From positions 124,001-188,000 of the forward strand of contig JAFKJU010000005.1 of NCBI GenBank assembly GCA_017305935.1: a stretch of 64,000 nt of DNA, in the 5' to 3' direction. The position numbers were made by a program, and so were the translations under genes. Origin of the DNA: Hyphomicrobiales bacterium (lineage in GTDB: Bacteria; Pseudomonadota; Alphaproteobacteria; Rhizobiales; Rhizobiaceae). The notes beneath the pieces were generated by a model that had not been told where the DNA came from, made no database searches, and saw nothing but the letters and a program-made list of their open reading frames with translations. Each line of letters opens with the position of its first letter. Position 1 is the first letter of the stretch. Below, one piece after another: positions 27,823 through 36,591 of the stretch.

Positions 27823-28656
27823 TCACGCCTGCGCCAGCACCGCCTTGACGGCGGTTACGACGGCTAGTTCATTGTCTCGCTCCTGCGGATTGCCATCCTC
27901 CTCATGCCATGCGGCCGACAGGCAGCCATAGGCGAAGGCGTAGCGGAGGATGGTCCTGACGTCACGCTTCAACGCTTCGGAAAAGACGGCGGCCATGGCA
28001 GCGATGCGTTCTTCGCTGCGGGTCAGGTCGAAGCGATCCAACGGATTGGAAAACATGTTGGCGACATCCAGCGCCGCATCGCCGATCAGCCCGATGGGGT
28101 CGATGATCAGCCAGCCGCGTGGGCCATGCATGATGTTTTCGTGATGCAGATCTCCATGCAGCGGCTTGATGTCACGCTGGTCGGCAATCAGCCTGCCCGC
28201 CAGTTCCGCAGCCTCGGTGAACGGGCTTTCGATACCATCGCGGCGATCCTGCCCCGCCTTGGCGAATAGACTGGCGAAATAGCGGTCTAGGGGCTGCAGG
28301 CTGGCCGGCGAAGCGGTGCCCGAGGCGCTGTGATAGGCAAGCAACACCTCGGCGGCGATGCCAGTGGCATCCGCATCGCCATGGGTTTTCAGCCGGTCGC
28401 GGAGCGTCACCGCGCCGGCGTGTTCCATCAGCAGCATGGTTTCGGATCGCGCGATCAGCCGCACGCAACCGATGCCGTCGCGCCACGCCATGAAATCGGC
28501 GCCGCGCAGACTGTCGATCAGCGCTTTCGGTTTGAGAAGCTTGACGACAGCGGGCTCGCTGCCGGCCCGGATTACCTCGAAAACTGTGCCGGCGGGGGTA
28601 TCGGCAATCTCCACGGCGCTTACGATGCGCCATCCGGCCGGGAATGAGACCTTCAT
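27823..28656 (-). CDS. APH(6)/hydroxyurea-resistance-type small-molecule kinase
   Basis: 277-aa aminoglycoside phosphotransferase-fold kinase. The catalytic loop LHGDLHHENIM and the metal-binding IIDPIGLIGD are intact, and GTVFEVIRAGSEPAVVKLL forms the ATP-binding N-lobe. This pattern matches the streptomycin 6-kinase/hydroxyurea phosphotransferase family (APH_6_hur). The natural substrate in rhizobia is unknown, and resistance should not be assumed. It overlaps argC by one base (TGATG), so it is translated from the same mRNA. Confidence 0.82.
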   Translation of the reverse strand: MKVSFPAGWRIVSAVEIADTPAGTVFEVIRAGSEPAVVKLLKPKALIDSLRGADFMAWRDGIGCVRLIARSETMLLMEHAGAVTLRDRLKTHGDADATGIAAEVLLAYHSASGTASPASLQPLDRYFASLFAKAGQDRRDGIESPFTEAAELAGRLIADQRDIKPLHGDLHHENIMHGPRGWLIIDPIGLIGDAALDVANMFSNPLDRFDLTRSEERIAAMAAVFSEALKRDVRTILRYAFAYGCLSAAWHEEDGNPQERDNELAVVTAVKAVLAQA

Positions 28657-29588
28657 CAGGCCGACAGCATCAGATCCATGTTCTGCACCGCCGCCCCCGA
28701 AGCGCCCTTGCCGAGATTATCGAGCAGGGCGACAAGGTTGACCTGCGCGCCGCCGGGCGTGCCGAAGACGAACAGCTTCATCGTGTCCTTGCCCGCCAGT
28801 TCCGTGGCGTCAATGCGTGGCAGGGCAGCACTTTCGGCGAGCGGCACGACGGTGACGATGTCCTGGCCGGCATAATGCGCCGTCAGCGCCGCATGGATCG
28901 ATTCGAGCGAGGCGTCGCCGGAGAGGTCTTCGAGGAACAGCGGCACCTGCACGATCATGCCTTGGGCGAAATTGCCGACCGAGGGCGAGAAGATCGGCGC
29001 GCGGCTGAGCAGGCCATGCGTCGTCATCTCGAGCACATGCTTGTGCTTGAGCGTCAGACCGTAGAGGAAATGCGGGGCGGTGATCGCTTCCGGGTGGTTG
29101 GGGTCTTCCATCTGCGCGATCATCTGCTTGCCGCCGCCGGTATAGCCGGAGACCGCATTGACGCTGACCGGATAAGTGTCCGGCAGGATGCCGGCGGCGC
29201 GCAGCGGCCGCAGGAGGCCGATGGCGCCGGTCGGGTAGCAGCCGGGATTGGCGACATGCCGCGCGCCGCGAATTTTGTCCGCCTGCGCCTTGTCCATTTC
29301 GGCAAAGCCGTAGACCCAGTCCGGCGCGACGCGGAAGGCGGTGGAGGTGTCGATCACTCGCACCTTGTTGTTGCCGGAGAGCATCTCGACGGCCTGTTTC
29401 GACGCATCGTCGGGCAGGCAGAGGATGGCGATATCGGCGCCGTTGAGCAGGTCCTCGCGCATGGCGGCGTTGCGCCGTTCGGCTTCCGGAATGGACAGAA
29501 GCTCGACGTCGCGGCGGCCGGCCATGCGGGTGCGGATTTGCAGGCCGGTGGTTCCGTGTTCGCCGTCGATGAAGATCCTGGGGGCCAT
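28656..29588 (-). CDS. argC: N-acetyl-gamma-glutamyl-phosphate reductase, short type
   Basis: NADPH-dependent third step of arginine biosynthesis. The 310-aa length and [19 protein letters not shown]-terminus identify the short type-2 form. Catalytic Cys117 lies in [11 protein letters not shown], and HKHVLEM and NFAQGM match other conserved blocks. ATG 29588 is chosen; a TTG 18 bp upstream is possible. It follows speB with a 69-bp gap and is coupled to the kinase gene downstream. In Agrobacterium argC and speB are also neighbours near rplM-rpsI. Confidence 0.94.
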   Translation of the reverse strand: MAPRIFIDGEHGTTGLQIRTRMAGRRDVELLSIPEAERRNAAMREDLLNGADIAILCLPDDASKQAVEMLSGNNKVRVIDTSTAFRVAPDWVYGFAEMDKAQADKIRGARHVANPGCYPTGAIGLLRPLRAAGILPDTYPVSVNAVSGYTGGGKQMIAQMEDPNHPEAITAPHFLYGLTLKHKHVLEMTTHGLLSRAPIFSPSVGNFAQGMIVQVPLFLEDLSGDASLESIHAALTAHYAGQDIVTVVPLAESAALPRIDATELAGKDTMKLFVFGTPGGAQVNLVALLDNLGKGASGAAVQNMDLMLSA

Positions 29589-29657
29589 GTCGTTCTGCCT
29601 TTTCAATGCCTTGGGATGGTTGTCCGACTCAGTTTAGCATGAAGATGATTCAGTTTC

Positions 29658-30608
29658 TCAACGGCGTTTCGCGAGCGCCTCGGCGCGCAGGCCGAGCATG
29701 TACATCGCAACCGTCGCGCCGGCGATGGCGGTGATGTCGGCATGGTCGTAGGCCGGGGCCACTTCGACCACATCGGCGCCACGGATATCCAGCGCCTGCA
29801 GCCGCTGCAATACAGAGAGAATTTTCGAGCTCGACGGCCCGCCGGCGACCGGCGTGCCGGTGCCGGGCGCAAAGGCCGGGTCCAGGCAATCGATGTCGAA
29901 GGTGAGGTAGGCGGGCGCGCCCTGCGTATGTTCAATAATCGTCTCGGCAATCGCCGCCGCCGACATGTCCTCGACCTCATGGCCATAGACGATGCGCACG
30001 CCGCAATCGTCCGGCGCATGGGTGCGGATGCCGACCTGAATCGATTTCGCAGGGTCGATGATGCCGTCGCGCACGGCGCGGCCGACGAAGGAGCCATGGT
30101 CGATGCGCTTGCCGTCGTCGAACCAGGTGTCCTGATGGGCGTCGAACTGCACCATGGCCAGCGGCCCGTGCTTGGCGGCATGGGCTTTCAGGAGCGGCCA
30201 GGTGATGAAATGGTCGCCGCCAAGCGTCAGCAGGAAATCGGTCGCCGACAGCAGCTTGGTGGCTTCCTTCTCGATGGCCGAAGGCGTCTTCCAGTGATTG
30301 CCGTAGTCGAGCAGGCAGTCGCCGTAATCGACCACCGCCATCTCGGCGAAGAGATCGCGGCCGAAGGGGTATTGCGGATCGTTGTCGAAGATGGCGGAGG
30401 CGCGCCGGATCGCCTGCGGTCCGAAACGGGCGCCGGGGCGATTGGAGGTGGCGGCATCGAAGGGAATGCCCCAGACGACCGCATCCGTGCCCTTCACCTG
30501 CTTGGTGTATTTGCGGCGCATGAAGGACAGCGTGCCGGCATAGGTCGGGTCGGTCGCCGCCGAGGTCAGGGTTTTCGCGGTGAATGCATGGTCGATCGTC
30601 TTGGCCAT
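29658..30608 (-). CDS. speB: Agmatinase SpeB
   Basis: Manganese ureohydrolase converting agmatine to putrescine and urea. The 316-aa protein has all metal ligands: GGDHFITW, QFDAHQDTW and DIDCLDPAFAPGTGTP. ATG 30608 is chosen because the frame upstream is not conserved; the ribosome site is weak (GAGAAG). The related arginase and guanidinobutyrase share these motifs, so substrate identity rests on overall similarity. Confidence 0.88.
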   Translation of the reverse strand: MAKTIDHAFTAKTLTSAATDPTYAGTLSFMRRKYTKQVKGTDAVVWGIPFDAATSNRPGARFGPQAIRRASAIFDNDPQYPFGRDLFAEMAVVDYGDCLLDYGNHWKTPSAIEKEATKLLSATDFLLTLGGDHFITWPLLKAHAAKHGPLAMVQFDAHQDTWFDDGKRIDHGSFVGRAVRDGIIDPAKSIQVGIRTHAPDDCGVRIVYGHEVEDMSAAAIAETIIEHTQGAPAYLTFDIDCLDPAFAPGTGTPVAGGPSSSKILSVLQRLQALDIRGADVVEVAPAYDHADITAIAGATVAMYMLGLRAEALAKRR

Positions 30609-30694
30609 TTTGCTTCTCGTTGTGCTCCGCAAGGGGTCGGGCACTGTGTTATGCGAGCGCCGGACGGCTTTCAAGACGCGGGCGCAAAAGAAAA

Positions 30695-30718
30695 AGGCGG
30701 AGCCGAAGCCCCGCCTTT
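30695..30718 (-). terminator. Terminator of rplM-rpsI
   Basis: On the minus strand GGCGGGGC-TTCG-GCTCCGCC, a stable UUCG tetraloop hairpin, is followed by TTTTTC. It lies about 25 nt after the rpsI stop. Confidence 0.9.
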
Positions 30719-30744
30719 TCCATGAACCAAATCGGAAGACGCGA

Positions 30745-31209
30745 TCAGCGCTTCGAGAACTGGAACGAACGACGGGCCTTGGCCTTGCCGTACTTCTTGC
30801 GTTCGACGACGCGGCTATCGCGGGTCAGGAAGCCGCCCTTCTTCAGGACCGAGCGCAGGCCCGGTTCGAAGTAGGTGAGGGCCTTGGAGATGCCGTGACG
30901 AACGGCACCGGCCTGACCGGAAAGACCGCCACCGGCAACGGTGGCGACGATGTCGAACTGGCCGTCACGGGCAGCGGCGACGACCGGCTGGCGCAGGATC
31001 ATCTGCAGAACCGGACGGGCGAAGTAGTGACCGAATTCCTTGCCGTTGATCGTGATCTTGCCGGAGCCCGGCTTGACCCAGACGCGGGCAACGGCGTTCT
31101 TGCGCTTGCCGGTTGCGTAGGAACGGCCCTGTGCGTCGACCTTGCGGACATGCGTCGGGGCAGCGTCCTGAGCCGGAGCGAGGTCCTTCAGGGAAGAAAG
31201 ATCGGCCAT
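30745..31209 (-). CDS. rpsI: 30S ribosomal protein S9
   Basis: 154-aa S9. The N-terminal extension before the S9 domain is typical of alphaproteobacteria. The core has [20 protein letters not shown] and [14 protein letters not shown], and the end is the universal basic [17 protein letters not shown], which reaches the P-site tRNA. It starts 2 bp after rplM. Confidence 0.98.
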   Translation of the reverse strand: MADLSSLKDLAPAQDAAPTHVRKVDAQGRSYATGKRKNAVARVWVKPGSGKITINGKEFGHYFARPVLQMILRQPVVAAARDGQFDIVATVAGGGLSGQAGAVRHGISKALTYFEPGLRSVLKKGGFLTRDSRVVERKKYGKAKARRSFQFSKR

Positions 31210-31211
31210 GA

Positions 31212-31676
31212 TCAGGCGCTCCTTACATTCTTGCTGTTCAGCTTGGCGACGTCGAGGACGGTCGGCTGCTGCGCTTCATGGGGATGGTTCGAGCCGGCGT
31301 AGACGCGCAGGTTCTTCATCTGGCGACGGCCCAGCGGACCACGCGGGATCATGCGCTCGACGGCCTTCTCGAGGACGCGCTCCGGGAAGCGGCCTTCGAT
31401 GATCTGGCGAGCCGTGCGCTCCTTGATGCCACCCGGATAGCCGGTGTGCCAGTAGTAGGTCTTGTCGGAATACTTCTTGCCGGTGAGGGCGACCTTCTCC
31501 GCGTTGATGACGATGACGTTGTCGCCGTCGTCGACGTGGGGGGTGTAGGTTGCCTTATGCTTGCCGCGCAGGCGCATGGCGATGAGGGAGGCGAGACGGC
31601 CAACGACGAGCCCTTCGGCGTCGATGATGACCCACTTCTTCTCCACCTCTGCGGGCTTCTGAACGAAAGTTGCCAT
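31212..31676 (-). CDS. rplM: 50S ribosomal protein L13
   Basis: 154-aa L13, early-assembly protein of the large subunit. Visible blocks include [17 protein letters not shown], the central [19 protein letters not shown] and MLPRGPLGR-like [18 protein letters not shown]. The first gene of the rplM-rpsI operon, driven by the promoter at 31811-31839. No ribosomal-protein autoregulatory leader could be recognised. Confidence 0.98.
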   Translation of the reverse strand: MATFVQKPAEVEKKWVIIDAEGLVVGRLASLIAMRLRGKHKATYTPHVDDGDNVIVINAEKVALTGKKYSDKTYYWHTGYPGGIKERTARQIIEGRFPERVLEKAVERMIPRGPLGRRQMKNLRVYAGSNHPHEAQQPTVLDVAKLNSKNVRSA

Positions 31677-31810
31677 TTTCGGTTACTCTCTTGTTGGACC
31701 CCGGCGCTGGTGGCGCGGAGCGTTTCTTGTTGCTTGATTTTTTGGATGGAAGAACCGGTCCAAAGCGCATGCCGCGTGGCCACGAAGGCCGATGTTTCAT
31801 GCTGGCGTGG

Positions 31811-31839
31811 CTTATACGGGAGCGGCCCGATGCGGTCAA
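31811..31839 (-). promoter_or_regulatory. Sigma-70 promoter of rplM-rpsI
   Basis: On the minus strand TTGACC, a 17-bp spacer and TATAAG, a near-consensus promoter. Initiation would occur about 125 nt before the rplM ATG, leaving a leader of that length. Confidence 0.75.
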
Positions 31840-31893
31840 GGTGACGGCTTTTCATCGTCACAAAAAGAAACCTTTGAAATCAAAGGCTTAATA

Positions 31894-31915
31894 ATGTGGT
31901 ATCATATTACCACAT
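31894..31915. promoter_or_regulatory. Perfect palindrome, candidate operator
   Basis: ATGTGGTA and TACCACAT arms (8 bp each) around a 6-bp centre. T-G-G-T-x-n-x-A-C-C-A symmetry resembles GntR-family operators. It lies 129 bp before the crotonase start and 55 bp beyond the rplM -35 element. No regulator gene is adjacent. Confidence 0.45.
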
Positions 31916-32043
31916 ATTGACGCTTGCATTCGGTGACGTCGGGGATCGAAAAACATCAGGAAAAGGCGTTTTTGGCGGCAGGCCGGCTTGCCGGGTTTTC
32001 CCATGGGTTTAAATTCTCCTGTACGGATCAGCAGGAGGATGCC

Positions 32044-32871
32044 ATGGCGGAAGTTGTCTCATTCAGGAAAGACGGCGTGGAAGATGCGCCGGCGCTGGTG
32101 ACCGCCGATCGTGCCGAGGGCATCCTGCGGCTGACGCTGACCAATCCGCCGGCCAATGCGCTGTCAATCGCCATGATGGATGCGCTCGCGGCGGAACTCG
32201 ACAAAGCGAGAAAAGACCGCGCGGTCAAGGTGGTGGTCATCGCCGCCGCCGGAAAGGTGTTTTCCGCCGGCCACGATCTCAAGGAACTGACGGCGCACCG
32301 CCAGGACGAGGATCGCGGCCGCGCCTTCTTCGAAAAGACCATGCGCCAATGCGCCGACCTGATGCTGCAGATCATGAAGCTGCCGCAGCCGGTGATCGCA
32401 GAGATCGATGGGCTGGCGACGGCGGCGGGCTGCCAGCTCGTCGCCTCCTGTGACCTGGCGATCTGCACCGATACCGCGACCTTCTGCACGCCGGGCGTCA
32501 ATATCGGCCTGTTCTGCTCGACGCCGGTGGTCGCCGTCTCGCGCGCCGCCCACCGCAAGCAGGCGATGGAAATGCTGCTGACCGGTGAAACCATCGACGC
32601 CTCCACCGCCAAGGACTTCGGTCTCGTCAACCGCATCGTACCCAAGCAATATCTGGCGCAGGTGGTGAGCAAATATGCTTCCGTCATCGCCTCGAAATCG
32701 CCGCAGGCGCTGAAGATCGGCAAGGAGGCGTTTTATCGCCAACTCGATATGCCGGTGGAGGAAGCCTACGACTTCGCCGCCGCGACCATGGTCGAGAACA
32801 TGCTGGCCCGCGATGCCGAGGAGGGCATCGGCGCTTTCCTAGGCAAGCGCCATCCGCAATGGGAAGAATGA
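32044..32871 (+). CDS. Enoyl-CoA hydratase/isomerase family protein (ECHDC3-like)
   Basis: Crotonase-fold enzyme of 275 aa. The CoA/oxyanion-hole motifs are FSAGHDLKEL and LATAAGCQLVASCDLAI, and TPGVNIGLFCSTPVVAVS is characteristic of the ECHDC3-like branch. The usual second catalytic Glu of classical hydratases is not obvious in this branch, so the reaction is uncertain. ATG 32044 follows a strong AGGAGG; the frame upstream lacks conservation. It ends exactly where the convergent EamA gene ends. Confidence 0.85.
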   Translation: MAEVVSFRKDGVEDAPALVTADRAEGILRLTLTNPPANALSIAMMDALAAELDKARKDRAVKVVVIAAAGKVFSAGHDLKELTAHRQDEDRGRAFFEKTMRQCADLMLQIMKLPQPVIAEIDGLATAAGCQLVASCDLAICTDTATFCTPGVNIGLFCSTPVVAVSRAAHRKQAMEMLLTGETIDASTAKDFGLVNRIVPKQYLAQVVSKYASVIASKSPQALKIGKEAFYRQLDMPVEEAYDFAAATMVENMLARDAEEGIGAFLGKRHPQWEE

Positions 32872-33708
32872 TCAGGCGAGCCGGAGTACCAGCACGCCGA
32901 GGGCGATGATCGCGCCGCCGGCGTAGCGCCAGAGGCTCGCCTTCTCCTTCAGGAAGACCACGGAGATGACGATGGCGAAGAGGATCGCGGTCTCGCGCAG
33001 CGCCGCGACGGTGGCGACCGGCGCTTTCGTCATCGCCCAGAGCGCCAGCCCGTAGGAGGTGGTCGAGCCTGCACCGCCGAGCAGGCCGCGCGGCCAGTGG
33101 CGGCGGACATAGGAGGCCACCTGCGCCTTGCCGCGCTTATAGATCGCGAAGGCGAACAGCAGCACCGGCGGCGGCAGCGACATCCACAGCGTATAGGAAA
33201 TGGCATTGCCCGAGAGCCGCGCCCCGACCCCGTCAACGAAGGTATAAGCGGCGATGACCCCGGCATTGGCGAGCGCGGCGAGAACGGCGTTGCGGTTTCC
33301 ATGCCGCGCCTCGAAGGCCAGCGTCATGATGCCGGCCGAGATGGTGGTGACGCCGAGCATCGCCGTGCGGCTCAGATGCTCGCCGAGGACGAAGCCGCTG
33401 GTCATGGCGACGATCAAGGGCGCCACACCGCGCATCAACGGATAGACCAGCCCGATATCGCCGATGCGATAGGCAATGGCGACGAGCTGGAAATAGGCGA
33501 ATTGCAGAACGGTCGAGGCCAGTAGATAGGGCAGCGACTCGACATGCGGAAACGGCACGAAGGGCAGGAAGGGTATGCAGCACAACCCGCCGCCGGCCGA
33601 GATCATCGCCGCGCCGATCAGCTTGTCGTCGCCGGCCTTGACGATGGCATTCCAGGTGGCGTGCAGCAGGGCGCCAAGCAGGACGAGGAGGATGATTTCG
33701 GGGGACAC
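32872..33708 (-). CDS. EamA/DMT-family transporter
   Basis: Drug/metabolite transporter-type protein of about 278 aa with ten hydrophobic helices in two EamA repeats. Telling segments are LLGALLHATWNAIVKAGDDK at the N-terminus and APVATVAALRETAILFAIVI near the end. A GTG start at 33708 places the first helix correctly, but no good ribosome site precedes it, so the start is uncertain; the frame is open to 33789. The substrate is unknown. Its stop abuts that of the crotonase gene. Confidence 0.8.
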   Translation of the reverse strand: MSPEIILLVLLGALLHATWNAIVKAGDDKLIGAAMISAGGGLCCIPFLPFVPFPHVESLPYLLASTVLQFAYFQLVAIAYRIGDIGLVYPLMRGVAPLIVAMTSGFVLGEHLSRTAMLGVTTISAGIMTLAFEARHGNRNAVLAALANAGVIAAYTFVDGVGARLSGNAISYTLWMSLPPPVLLFAFAIYKRGKAQVASYVRRHWPRGLLGGAGSTTSYGLALWAMTKAPVATVAALRETAILFAIVISVVFLKEKASLWRYAGGAIIALGVLVLRLA

Positions 33709-33851
33709 GGGAGATATTATCCGAAGGAAGCGGAAGACCGCCCAACTTCTGGGCCAGCGCGCAGGCGAAAACAAGATGCTTTGTGGCATCCATCCGCAAA
33801 ATCGGCAGTGTCATCCCTCAGGATCGGTCGACCTTTTTCCTTGTCCCTCGA

Positions 33852-34178
33852 TCAGGGCCGCAGCCACCAGTCGTCGTCCGTGGCCGGCGCGCAGGCGAGG
33901 ATCGGGCAGCGAGCGGCGTCGGAGGTGGTTATGAAGCGTGTCTCGGCATATTCATGATTGCCGCATTCGGCGCTGCTGCGTACCGCCCGCTCGAAGAGCG
34001 TCATGCCGCGCACTTTCTGCGAGGGATAACGCAGGATGACCGCGCCTTCGGCGCGTGCCGCGGCATTGGCGGCGGCGCAGGTCATCGACGGCGCATTGTA
34101 CCGGGAGATGGCCTGGGCTTCACCGGCGCCAGCGAAGAGGAGAAGGCCGAGCATGGCAGCCTGAACTGATCGTTGCAT
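33852..34178 (-). CDS. Small secreted hypothetical protein
   Basis: 108-aa protein with a signal peptide (first about 23 residues, ending AGAGEAQA). The mature part has four cysteines (MTCAAAN, SAECGN, ARCPIL, LACAP), which could form two disulphides in the periplasm. RPS-like short conserved stretches include EGAVILRYPSQKVRG. The ATG 34178 has AAGGAA upstream. Rhizobial hypothetical proteins of this type exist, but I know of no function. Confidence 0.7.
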   Translation of the reverse strand: MQRSVQAAMLGLLLFAGAGEAQAISRYNAPSMTCAAANAAARAEGAVILRYPSQKVRGMTLFERAVRSSAECGNHEYAETRFITTSDAARCPILACAPATDDDWWLRP

Positions 34179-34269
34179 GATTGCGTTCCTTTCTTGCGCC
34201 CCTGCGCCCGCCTGCTAACGTGTGGCGAGGAGAGGCGCTTGCTTGACGCATTGTGCGAGGAAAGGTTTC

Positions 34270-34698
34270 ATGAGTCACGATCACTATGACGCGAGTTTCA
34301 TTCGCGATATCCTGGGCACGGTGAAGACCATCGCTCTTCTTGGCGCCTCCCCGAAGCCGGAGCGGCCGAGCCATGGCGTCATGGGTTTCCTGCTGCGCAA
34401 GGGCTACCGCGTGATCCCGGTCAATCCCGGCCTGGCCGGCAAGCAGATCCACGGCCAGACGGTGGTGGCGACGCTCGCCGATATCGCCGAGCCCGTCGAT
34501 ATGATCGACGTCTTCCGCGCCCCCGAATATCTGGAGCAGGTGGTGGATGAGGCGCTGGCGCTCGACCCGTTGCCGAAGGTCATCTGGGGCCAACTCGGCG
34601 TGCGCGACGATCACGCGGCGGAACGGGCGGAAGCCGCCGGCATCCGCGTCGTCATGGACCGCTGCCCGGCCATCGAATATCCGCGCGTGATGGCGTGA
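34270..34698 (+). CDS. CoA-binding domain protein (YccU-like)
   Basis: 142-aa Rossmann-fold CoA_binding_2 protein. The nucleotide loop reads IALLGASPKPERPSHGVMGF, and IDVFRAPEYLEQVVDEAL and VIWGQLGV match the family. It sits directly before the MetY gene on the same strand with a 157-bp gap; this pairing is common in Rhizobiales and suggests a link with sulfur amino-acid metabolism. Start ATG 34270 has AGGAAAGG just upstream. Confidence 0.85.
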   Translation: MSHDHYDASFIRDILGTVKTIALLGASPKPERPSHGVMGFLLRKGYRVIPVNPGLAGKQIHGQTVVATLADIAEPVDMIDVFRAPEYLEQVVDEALALDPLPKVIWGQLGVRDDHAAERAEAAGIRVVMDRCPAIEYPRVMA

Positions 34699-34855
34699 TG
34701 GTTGTTCCGGCAGGAGGGCCGTAAAACAAGCAGATAGGGCGTTTTCGTGAGTCAGGGAAAAGCGGAAACTCTCGTCGGTTTGCCAAACTTCGCGGGTTAA
34801 CATCGCCTTCGAAATGAGTATGATCCGCCCGACATTTCAAACGGGAGGGATCTTC

Positions 34856-36139
34856 ATGCCCAAGGACAATCCGGGTTTCGATACGCTGGCCATTCATGCC
34901 GGAGCGCAGCCGGACCCGACGACCGGCGCGCGCGCAACGCCGATCTACCAGACGACATCCTTCGTCTTCAACGATGCCGATCATGCGGCCGCCCTGTTCG
35001 GTCTGCAGCAGTTCGGCAATATCTACACGCGCATCATGAACCCGACGCAAGCGGTTCTGGAAGAGCGTGTGGCGGCGCTCGAAGGCGGCACGGCGGCGCT
35101 TGCCGTCTCCTCCGGCCATGCCGCGCAGCTTCTCGTCTTCCACACCATCATGCAGCCGGGTGACAATTTCGTCGCCGCGCGTCGTCTTTACGGCGGCTCG
35201 ATCAACCAGTTCGGCCATGCCTTCAAGAATTTCGGCTGGCAGGTGCGCTGGGCTGATCCGGCCGATCCGCAGAGCTTCGAAAGCCAGATCGACGACCGCA
35301 CCCGTGGCATCTTCATCGAGAGCCTCGCCAATCCCGGCGGCACCTTCGTCGATATCGCCGCGATTGCCGCGGTCGCGCACAAGCATGGCCTGCCGCTGAT
35401 CGTCGACAACACCATGGCGACGCCCTACCTGGTGCGTCCGCTGGAACATGGCGCCGACATCGTCGTGCATTCGCTGACCAAGTTCATGGGCGGCCACGGC
35501 AATTCCATGGGCGGCGTCATCGTCGACGGCGGCACCTTCGACTGGTCGAAATCCGGCAATTATCCGATGCTGTCGCAGCCGCGCCCGGAATATGCCGGCA
35601 TGGTGCTGCATTCCACCTTCGGCAATTTCGCCTTCGCCATCGCCTGCCGCGTGCTGGGCCTGCGTGATTTCGGCCCGGCGATCTCGCCGTTCAACGCCTT
35701 CATGCTGCTGACCGGCATCGAGACGCTGCCGCTTCGCATGCAGCGTCACTGCGACAATGCGCTGGCCGTCGCCAAGTGGCTGAAGGGCCATGACAAGGTG
35801 TCCTGGGTCAATTACGCCGGCCTCGAAAGCGATCCGAACCACGCCCTGCAGCAGCGTTATTCGCCGAAGGGCGCCGGCGCGGTCTTCACCTTCGGCCTCA
35901 AGGGCGGCTACGATTCGGGCAAGGCCTTCGTCGAAGGCCTCGAGCTTTTCTCGCATCTCGCCAATATCGGCGACACGCGTTCTCTGGTCATCCATCCGGC
36001 CTCCACCACTCACCGCCAGTTGACCGAGGACCAGCAGGTCGCGGCCGGCGCCGGACCCGACGTCGTGCGGCTCTCGGTCGGTATCGAGGATGTCGCCGAC
36101 ATCATCGCCGATCTCGAACAGGCACTGGCGAAAGCCTGA
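34856..36139 (+). CDS. metY: O-acetylhomoserine sulfhydrylase/aminocarboxypropyltransferase
   Basis: PLP enzyme joining O-acetyl(or succinyl)homoserine with sulfide to give homocysteine. The 427-aa length fits MetY rather than the shorter MetB/MetZ enzymes. The N-terminus has [20 protein letters not shown], with [20 protein letters not shown], and the PLP lysine lies in [17 protein letters not shown] 34856 is preceded by GGGAGGGA. A SAM-II riboswitch, known before rhizobial met genes, was looked for in the 150-bp leader and not found. A terminator follows. Confidence 0.9.
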   Translation: MPKDNPGFDTLAIHAGAQPDPTTGARATPIYQTTSFVFNDADHAAALFGLQQFGNIYTRIMNPTQAVLEERVAALEGGTAALAVSSGHAAQLLVFHTIMQPGDNFVAARRLYGGSINQFGHAFKNFGWQVRWADPADPQSFESQIDDRTRGIFIESLANPGGTFVDIAAIAAVAHKHGLPLIVDNTMATPYLVRPLEHGADIVVHSLTKFMGGHGNSMGGVIVDGGTFDWSKSGNYPMLSQPRPEYAGMVLHSTFGNFAFAIACRVLGLRDFGPAISPFNAFMLLTGIETLPLRMQRHCDNALAVAKWLKGHDKVSWVNYAGLESDPNHALQQRYSPKGAGAVFTFGLKGGYDSGKAFVEGLELFSHLANIGDTRSLVIHPASTTHRQLTEDQQVAAGAGPDVVRLSVGIEDVADIIADLEQALAKA

Positions 36140-36150
36140 CGCATTTTTCC

Positions 36151-36178
36151 ACGGGCGGCCCAAGGGGTCGCCCGTTTT
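36151..36178 (+). terminator. Terminator after metY
   Basis: ACGGGCG/CGCCCGT stem with an internal GGCC-rich loop, followed by TTTTCC. It sits 12 nt after the stop codon. Confidence 0.7.
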
Positions 36179-36193
36179 CCTTCGGAGCAGACC

Positions 36194-36538
36194 ATGTCCA
36201 CATTCCTGACCTTCGACACCGCCGGCATCGAGCCGGAGGCCGGCGAACCGGCGGCCGACCGGCTGATTTCCGGGAGCCCGAAATTCCGCACCTGGAACCT
36301 CGATGAGGCCGAAGGCGGCGTTTATGCCGGCATCTGGGAAGCGACCCCCGGCAAGTGGCACGTTTCCTATGACGAGTGGGAATATTTCCACATCCTCGAG
36401 GGCCACTCCATCCTCACGGAAGAGGGCGGCGAGCCGATTCACCTAAGGGCAGGCGACCGGCTGGTCGTGAAGCCCGGTTTCAACGGAAGCTGGGAAGTCG
36501 TTGAAACGACTCGCAAGGATTATGTGATCCGGCTCTGA
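36194..36538 (+). CDS. Cupin domain protein
   Basis: 114-aa single-domain cupin (Cupin_3 type). Strand pattern includes GVYAGIWEATPGKWHVSYDE, EYFHILEGHSILTEE with the family glutamate/histidine positions, and RAGDRLVVKPGFNGSWEV. Such proteins often bind a metal and a small organic acid; no substrate can be given. It is convergent with the P450 gene and ends just before the dispersed palindrome. Confidence 0.82.
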   Translation: MSTFLTFDTAGIEPEAGEPAADRLISGSPKFRTWNLDEAEGGVYAGIWEATPGKWHVSYDEWEYFHILEGHSILTEEGGEPIHLRAGDRLVVKPGFNGSWEVVETTRKDYVIRL

Positions 36539-36541
36539 AGC

Positions 36542-36577
36542 ATGATGCGCAAAACTGTGCAGCGTTTTGCGCATCAT
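36542..36577. repeat. 14-bp perfect inverted repeat, rhizobial dispersed palindrome/terminator
   Basis: ATGATGCGCAAAAC and GTTTTGCGCATCAT surround an 8-nt loop, TGTGCAGC. It sits between the convergent cupin and P450 genes and may serve as a terminator for both. From memory, close variants of this palindrome recur in rhizobial intergenic regions. Confidence 0.7.
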
Positions 36578-36591
36578 ACAAAACCCAAAGA

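Larger units (their letters stand above)
31677..32043. other. Divergent intergenic region rplM / crotonase with two palindromes
   Basis: 367 bp without a gene. It holds the rplM promoter, then CCTTTGA-AA-TCAAAGG (31871-31886), then ATGTGGTA-N6-TACCACAT (31894-31915). The crotonase ribosome site AGGAGG is near 32033. The stretch 31840-31920 is noticeably AT-rich compared with the flanks. Confidence 0.7.

Noticed and set aside
27823-28656. Antibiotic-resistance gene call for the APH-fold kinase
   Set aside because: Kinase motifs alone do not show resistance, and the linkage to argC suggests a metabolic role.
34699-34855. SAM-II riboswitch before metY
   Set aside because: The leader lacks the conserved SAM-II pseudoknot wording known from rhizobial met genes.
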